Notes under the pieces: model-generated
Told to the model about the DNA's origin: nothing
Databases searched by the model: none
The model's input: the letters and a program-made list of their open reading frames with translations, nothing else
In this document: piece after piece, positions 58,020 to 64,000 of the stretch
Position numbering within the stretch: the stretch's first letter is position 1
Layout of the letters: every line of letters starts with the position of its first letter
Origin: Poa pratensis
Taxonomy: Eukaryota > Streptophyta > Magnoliopsida > Poales > Poaceae
Assembly (NCBI GenBank): GCA_947311845.1
Contig: CAMZMU010000052.1
Span: 136,601,733-136,665,732 of the forward strand
Direction: 5' to 3'
DNA length: 64,000 bases
Program-made: the position numbers and the translations under genes

Positions 58020-58422
58020 TTTTAGGTTTCAAGAGCAGAACGGGAGGATTTAGTCATCGTTTTCATTTTGTGATCTTGAATTTCAGCAAACGCACTGCTG
58101 TAGTGTTGTTTGCAAAGTTGAGCGCCAACATTTGAACTTTAGTTGTCGAAGTCATTTTTATCGAATTCCAAAACTTATGCATATTTCAAGTCCATTAAAG
58201 AATTCTTATTGGCAAGTAATCATATGTCATATTTACACGAGGTCCAAGCTTACATAACATCTCAGTCGCTTGGCCAAGGACACAAACTTGATTCGCTAGA
58301 ACAGTGTGACAAAAAACTCGCAGACATGAATCATTTACATGAACTGTGGGCGGTGGTATTACGTAACAGTGGTACTGTAAGTTGAACTGACACAGGGATC
58401 GATCGATCGTCCATCGACCTGA

Positions 58423-59498
58423 TCAGTGGTACCCGAGCGGCGCAGGCGTCTCCTTGAGCGTCAACCCCTGGTAATGGATGTCCTGCAGGACCAAACCAAA
58501 CAAAACCAATCAGCCATCGATTTGTCAATCACGTTTCCGAAGTTTGTTCATAAACCAAGGCGAATGCTCATCAAACGTACCGATGCGTAGTGGTTGGCGT
58601 CGCGGTGGTGCGCCTCGTCGGCGCGCACGACGGTGACGACGTCCTTGAGGGTGGCGTCGGCGGGGAGGCGCCAGTAGTCGATGGCGATGGCCGGCGCCGG
58701 CGTGTTCTCGGTCTTGCCGGCCTCCAGGTCCTTGAGGTACTCGGTGTAGGAGTGCACGGCCTCCTCCTCGAGGTAGCCCACGAAACGGTGCGCGAACTTG
58801 GGGGAGACGAGGTAGCCCACGAAGTAGGCGTTGAAGAAGACGCCCTGGGCGGCGATGACGAGCGCGCGCTCCCACCACCGCGGCTGCGTCACCTCCAGGA
58901 AGGTCATGAGGTGCATGCGCTCGTTCTCGGCCTCCTCCATGAGCGCCCGGATCCAGCCGCCGCTGTGCTCGAAGCGGCGGAGCGAGCGCAGGTGCAGCAG
59001 CACGCCGCCCACCATGGGCGGCACGGCGGCGACCGTCTCGAGGAGCAGCGCGTGGCTGGCGTGGCGGCGCTGGAAGAAGAGGTCCATGGGCACGCGCAGG
59101 GAGCGCACGGCGTAGTAGGCCACCTTGTCCGGGAGCGTCCGGGGCTCGTGGTGCTTCTTGGCGTCGATGGACGTGTCCGCCCTGTACGTGTCCCGCGGCG
59201 TGAAGCAGAACCAGGGCCACTCCGTGCCGTCCTCCCTCACGAGCTTCCGCGGCTGGACGCCCCAGTAGCTGACGATGGCCTTCTTGTCGCTGTTCTGTTG
59301 CGTGGCCGCCGGCTCGGGCTTTTCGGCGGCGACTTGTTTGGCGTCGGTGCTGGCCATCCGGGCGGGGAAGATCCTGGCGGCGGCGGGCATGATGCCCCTC
59401 GCGCTCGCGGCGAGGCTGCCTGACGCCGGCTCGGCGGCGGCGAATAGGCGGGGGCCTAGGTGGCGCAGAAGCGTGGCTCCGGCCATCCGAGAGCTCAT
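58423..59498 (-). CDS. AOX1: Alternative oxidase, mitochondrial, copy 2 (two exons, intron loss)
   Basis: Exons 59498-58581 and 58482-58423 give 325 residues. The start is [13 protein letters not shown], shared with copy 1. The first two introns of copy 1 are precisely absent; only the last (98 bp) remains. Di-iron ligand motifs are complete ([37 protein letters not shown]) and the C-terminus is [10 protein letters not shown]. CysI is kept at about 98 (WPWFCF), but the CysII position reads RRHASHA, a serine at about 148, and the usual PWETY is PRDTY. It should be an active terminal oxidase with altered redox/organic-acid regulation (inference). The 5' UTR and promoter are duplicated in the pseudogene at 44 kb. 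Confidence 0.94.
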
Positions 59499-59643
59499 GG
59501 CGTGATCGAACTGGCAAGTGTCAAGGGTCTTTGGTCGTGCTGGGTGGCGTGGGAAGGTCAAGCTGGAGGAACTTGTTTGTGTTGGTGACCTGGTTTGTGA
59601 TGATCTGGTGACTGATGGAACGACGACATCTCGTGTAAGGGCC

Positions 59644-59651
59644 ATTTTATA
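59644..59651 (-). promoter_or_regulatory. TATA box of alternative oxidase copy 2
   Basis: TATAAAAT on the minus strand, about 150 bp upstream of the ATG. The pseudogene promoter has the related TTTTATAG at the matching place (about 44772). Confidence 0.65.
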
Positions 59652-60702
59652 GGAAGCGCGATCCGGAGCGTCTCGGCGCGGCGCTTCCTGGAAAGAATAA
59701 AGATGCTTCCATCATCCATGTTGAGTTGTTGACTTGTCCATTTTCCGACATTTGAGCACTGAGAAGACAGCTGAAAAGTTCTAAGTACGTTTACTTACGC
59801 TTTCCTCAGATTTAGGCTAATGTATTATCTGTGGCTGCTAAGAATCCAGCACTAGTATTTTTATGGCTAAAGAAAGATAGCTGAACATATTTAATTTGGA
59901 GGGAGAGTGCACCAGCACAATTATGCATCCCGTGGTGCTCGGCCGGCGCGCTGCTTCCTGGACAGAGCAGCGCGGCGGCGCATGTGCTGATTTACCTCCG
60001 TGCCGTGCAGGTGTCCGTCAGCTGCTTGGAAAAGTAAACGCCTGGCCGAGGCGCGGGTGCCTGGAAACGGCGGCGCCTTCCACGGCATCCGGGTGAGCTC
60101 GCGAGACATCGTTGAGACGTGTGTTGGCGTCAGATTGTGCTCTGCTGCTGCTGTACGAATTTGACAACGGCCGTCGACTTCCCGTGAGGTGTTTCGTGCC
60201 GTGGATGCCACGGGACGGCCGTGCTACTACTAGTCGTCGGCTCGTGTCGTCGCCGTTGGAGGTCAACCGGGTCGGCGACTTGACCATTCGCCCGCATCGC
60301 CGTGGGCGGGAAGACAGAGACGATCAGAGGAAGGATCATCCTATATTCCTGTCGAGCGCCTAGTAAAACACCAACGTTTGACCGGATCACAACCCTTGAG
60401 ATTTTCTTGGAACACATCAAAATTTTAGTTGTCATATATTTCTTTAAGGGTTCAACTAAATTTATCCGCTCAAATACTCTGTTTTATTTATAGCGAAAAT
60501 AACAAGAGATGAAGAAGACACATATGCTTTCTTTTCGGAGAACGACATATAGATACGCTTTACTAGAAAATGCATATCACCAGTTTTTCTGTACTTACCT
60601 TTTCGATGGTTTGATCCATTCTTCTCTTATTTTGTTTGATGAATATTCTCTAATTATCTTGTTTAAACATAGTAGCAGAGAATGAAGAACATTTCATTTT
60701 TA
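59652..60702. other. Promoter-side flank of alternative oxidase copy 2
   Basis: 59752-60220 matches 44860-45275 (for example AAGACAGCTGAAAA, TTCCTGGACAGAGCAGCGC, TTGACAACGGCCGTCGACTT), so the duplicated unit reaches at least 700 bp upstream of the gene. 60221-60702 is AT-rich with no gene seen. Confidence 0.65.
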
Positions 60703-63689
60703 TCTACACTACTATTAAACAAGCAAACATCACTTTCGCTACGCGCACCCCCCAGAGCGCACACGGACCAATCACCACCGCACCATCAGGCCCACTGAAC
60801 TCAATCTAACGGCAGTCATAACGTTATCCATCTACTCGGGTGCACTTAGTAATTAACTTTGACGGAACGTACTTCACCCCGGACGAAAAGTTCCGCGCCC
60901 CACGTCCGCCTTGATCGAAGGAAATCCTCGCAAAAAAAAGAACCGCTCACAAATCACAATAGAATCCCACGCCGCCGCCGCCATCGTCCTCCAGATCCCG
61001 TCGCGGCGTCGCCATCGTCCTCCTACGACGCATCAGAATCCTCAAACCTCGAACCGTCATCTTTCTCTCGCTCTGCCGCCACTCGCCATCCATTCGCCGG
61101 GGTCGCTGCAGGCGCACCATCGGCCCACCAAGACCCATCAGGCCCTGCGCTGCCGCCGGAATAGTCGTCTTCGCTCCCGGCAATGCCGGAACCGAGTCTC
61201 TCCAAGCTTGAGGTTTGTGTGAGAATTGCTCCCTCACGCCATGGTCTCTTGCCTTTTTCTGTGAAGCCCGCCGGACTCGCCCTACAGGGCTGCCGCGCCT
61301 CACTCCAGGACCATCTGTCTCCTGTGTAGGTCGATGCTGCCGTTTCTCATTCCAAGAACGCGCCGCCACCCCCAGCACAGTCGCGCTGCCGTATCCAAGA
61401 CTGCGGCGCATTCAAGACCTACATCGCCGCTGCATCCTCAAACATGGTAGTCGTTCTTTGTCCTTTACCTTTTTTGTATGCATTAATAAAGATATATGAT
61501 TGACCGATTAAAATTTGGTTACTTAAAGTCTTCTCTCTGTTTCGAATCCAATCCAGCCTCCCCCGATCCCTTCCTCTCCAACCTTTGAATCCCCTGTTTT
61601 TTGGGAACAATCTGTGAATCAATTCGCCAGTCCTCTGATGTTTGGTGCAGCAGACTAAGATGCCCTAATGGTCAGCGAGGCTGGGGAGTGGACGGACTAC
61701 ACCCGTGCCGAGGCAAGTAACTCCTTACCCTTCAATCCCGTCTCTATTTTGCAGTTCTTTGAATTCATCAACAAATCCTAGCAAATCGGCTTATGCCTGA
61801 TGTATAACAAAAAAAAACATTCAGTTCGTACTTCTGTCAGTTTTGAGCCATGGAGATGTGGTAGTGTGGCATGAGATTTTTTTTATATGTTTTTTTGTTC
61901 AGTTTCTGATCCTTCTTTCCGTGCTCAAAAAAGTACCTCAAACTGAGTTTCCTCATGCATTCGGGTTTATACATAACTATCATTTCTTGCTCCTCAACTC
62001 GCAATGGAGGATCGCCTACTCACAAGAGTGAACATATTCTAATGTTCTGTTCAGTTCTTATTAATAGTGAGGGAAGCCAAGCAAGATCCTGACGGGAATG
62101 GAGAAGTTCTAAAACTTTGTTTTCCTTAGTCCAAAGACAAATGTGTTTACCGGAATTATGTAGGTAGGCAAACTGTTGAAGTAGAAACTTTGCAGAGGTA
62201 ATGCAGTCCCTTTGTATAATGTAGCGATTTTACTTTTTGCATATGACATGGAAGTATCAAGTGTGGCGCGATACTGTAGCTCTGAACGCACATCTGAATG
62301 TCATGATTCTTACTAATAGTATGAGGGAAGCCAAACAAGTTTCTGTCAGGGAAGAACGGTTCTACAACTTTTGTTTCCCTTGATTCAGTCGAAATACAAG
62401 TGTCTTAACTGAATATTATACTCTTACTTCTGGTAGAAGCTTGTGCTTAGAGACGCATGAAATGTTCAGTCTGATTTGGATGTCGACGATTTCGATTCAG
62501 CAGCTTTTGGAAGATAATACTGACTACAGTACAGTTCATGAAGTATCATTTGTCATCCTTTGTGCTTAGAGACGCATGAAATGCTTAGTCTGATTTGGAT
62601 GTCGACGATTTCGATTCAGCAGCTTTTGGAAGATTACTGACTACAGTACAGTTCATGAAGTATCATTTGTCATCCTTTGTCATATAAGACAATCGTTTTT
62701 GTCAAAAGCTAAGGTTCCTCACCAACCAAAATCTGTTACTTGTTTGAAAATATTATTGCGATTAGGATTTTTTATATATGGCGCGACTGCAATATTCATT
62801 TTGTGTATTTTTTTGTGAAGCCGTGCACACTTGCTAGATGATAGTCTTATAATTTCTATGTTCAGAATGTGTGATGGCTGCAATTACATATATTTCTTGA
62901 TTCTTGCAGGACTGTATGTCATCATTAAGCTGTTTGACAATACCAGATTCACAGTCAATTGAAGAAGTATTTGGAGACAAGAGAAAGCAGTGCATAAGCT
63001 GAGCAAGCATTGTCTCTCTAATGTGAAAATTCAATCTTTGTTTGCTTTTCGTGACATACATCATATTGCTTATTTATGAATTCCACTTAAACCTTCTACA
63101 GATTTGAAACGCCGAAGGATTTATGGAGGAAGCTTCATGGTGTATGGGTTCTCTGTCACTGATTAGCCGTCACGGATCAACTTTTATCTGTTCTTAATTG
63201 CATAATCTACGTGCCAAGAATCCTGATCGTCTGATCATGGTACATATTATTGCCAAGTTCTTACCAACATTGTAGTATGTGCCTGGGCAGATATATGTAG
63301 ATGTTTTTATAATCCCTTGCTAGAGTTCCACAAGGACAAATCCGTATTTCTTGTCCAAGATGCAAAATAAAGTAAAAATAGAAATTTGTAAAAGTATGTA
63401 TGATTTGTTTAGATGTTATGGTTTGTACTAATGTGAATTTCAACGGAAGCACTTGCTTTGGATAACATGGTTCATGAAATATTGTTGTTCGCAGAACGAA
63501 CATTATACTATTGACCGAGGCAAACTGTCAGTGCGATAATCTTTAGCTGCCAACACCTTTGGGAGAGGCTTGAACATTTGGAAAGGAGCCGTGACTATTT
63601 AGACGTGTTCCGTCTTGAAATATAGGGACAACTTAGGAAAATATTGTGGTGTTGACGCAAAGACGTGCGAGCACGTGCACACTAACTAG
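60703..63689 (+). mobile_element. Helitron 3 (2987 bp)
   Basis: The 5' end TCTACACTACTATTAAACAA follows host A (60702). The 3' end has the hairpin ACGTGC-GA-GCACGT, then CTAG at 63686-63689 followed by host T. There is no Rep/helicase. A GC-rich stretch at about 60880-61460 with short open frames, followed by intron-like T-rich spacers and TTGCAG (near 62908), could be a captured gene fragment. I do not recognise the protein. Confidence 0.88.
62442..62678. repeat. Tandem duplication, 119-bp unit, in Helitron 3
   Basis: TGTGCTTAGAGACGCATGAA starts at 62442 and again at 62561. The copies differ at a few positions, including 2 bp near GGAAGAT(AA)TACTGAC. A looser duplication of about 250 bp precedes it (AGTGAGGGAAGCCAAGCAAG near 62067, AGTATGAGGGAAGCCAAACAAG near 62318). 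Confidence 0.88.
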
Positions 63690-64000
63690 TTAGTAGAAAA
63701 TGAAGAACAGTTTTTTTCCCTGTTTAGTGTCTGAAGAACAGTTCATAGAGCAACCTTTCATTGACTAACCTTGACAGGCCTGGGTATACAGCCCAAAATA
63801 GCCTTCCAGGGTCCCATCCGAGGTGGCATGGCAACGACCAAAGCCCAAGGAAAGTACGGCCTACGCCGTGTTTTCCCAGTTCCCCACCTGCACTTCCCCA
63901 CCGCCGGCTTACGGCGACCGCCGCTTGCCGGCCTACCGGTGATGGATCGCTCATCCGCTTGATGGATCCCTCGGAGCCAGAGCCCGGGCCACCACTGGCC
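63690..64000. other. Right edge, nothing recognised
   Basis: Flank to the right of Helitron 3. Short open frames on both strands match no known family to my eye. Confidence 0.4.

Noticed and set aside
58590..59423. A 277-codon open frame on the plus strand
   Set aside because: It is the antisense shadow of alternative oxidase copy 2, caused by GC-rich third positions. The minus-strand frame has all family motifs.

Overview
This window is plant nuclear DNA, almost certainly from a large-genome grass of the wheat/barley tribe (Triticeae). The signs are GT-AG introns in grass-type genes (alternative oxidase, GH17 beta-glucanase with a C-terminal X8 domain, F-box protein, DUF6598 protein), TA-flanked Stowaway MITEs, CACTA elements with dense subterminal repeats, Helitrons ending in a hairpin plus CTAG, and plant L1-type LINEs. 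There is no prokaryotic, viral or CRISPR feature. All gene models were read by eye from splice signals and frames. Family names rest on recognised motifs, not on a database search.

Layout. 1-751: 3' end of a DUF6598-type gene with a frame break. About 1158-5592: a Helitron carrying a Mutator-like element (10-bp target duplication), which carries a second Mutator-like MITE (its own 10-bp duplication). 5715-17037: an intronless F-box gene on the minus strand, split by a 9.9-kb CACTA element; a 167-bp hAT-type MITE then landed on the CACTA right end. Removing both leaves one open 419-codon frame. 17813-19409: a GH17/X8 beta-1,3-glucanase (minus) with two one-base frame breaks, and a 1.4-kb Helitron just upstream of it. 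22318-24288: an intact four-exon alternative oxidase gene (minus). 24.4-29 kb: MITEs, foldback repeats and a GC-rich retroposon. 29033-43337: an unrecognised 12-exon gene (minus) whose 45-nt exon 5 holds a 7.1-kb LINE and whose first intron holds a 2.3-kb Mutator-like element. 44-45.5 kb: two collapsed alternative oxidase pseudogenes and a 38-bp piece of plastid trnD. 46221-53128: a second CACTA element. 53284-57140: a 5'-truncated LINE with a 1585-bp solo LTR inside its reverse-transcriptase codons. 58423-59498: a second alternative oxidase gene that lost two introns. 60703-63689: a third Helitron.

How it fits together. The host backbone is a small minus-strand gene set around an expanded alternative oxidase cluster: two apparently functional copies plus two relics, with duplicated flanks. 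Most of the remaining bases are transposons. Nearly every insertion can be dated relative to its neighbours, because target-site duplications of the class-appropriate length can be read directly (3 bp CACTA, 8 bp hAT, 9-10 bp Mutator-like, 5 bp LTR, 13-15 bp LINE, A/T for Helitrons).

The most unusual items are: the exon-borne LINE in a gene whose introns are all phase 0; the 8-bp/32-bp higher-order minisatellite in the first CACTA; the loss of the Ulp1-type cysteine in the second CACTA protein; the Cys-to-Ser change at a regulatory site of the second alternative oxidase; and the plastid trnD fragment.
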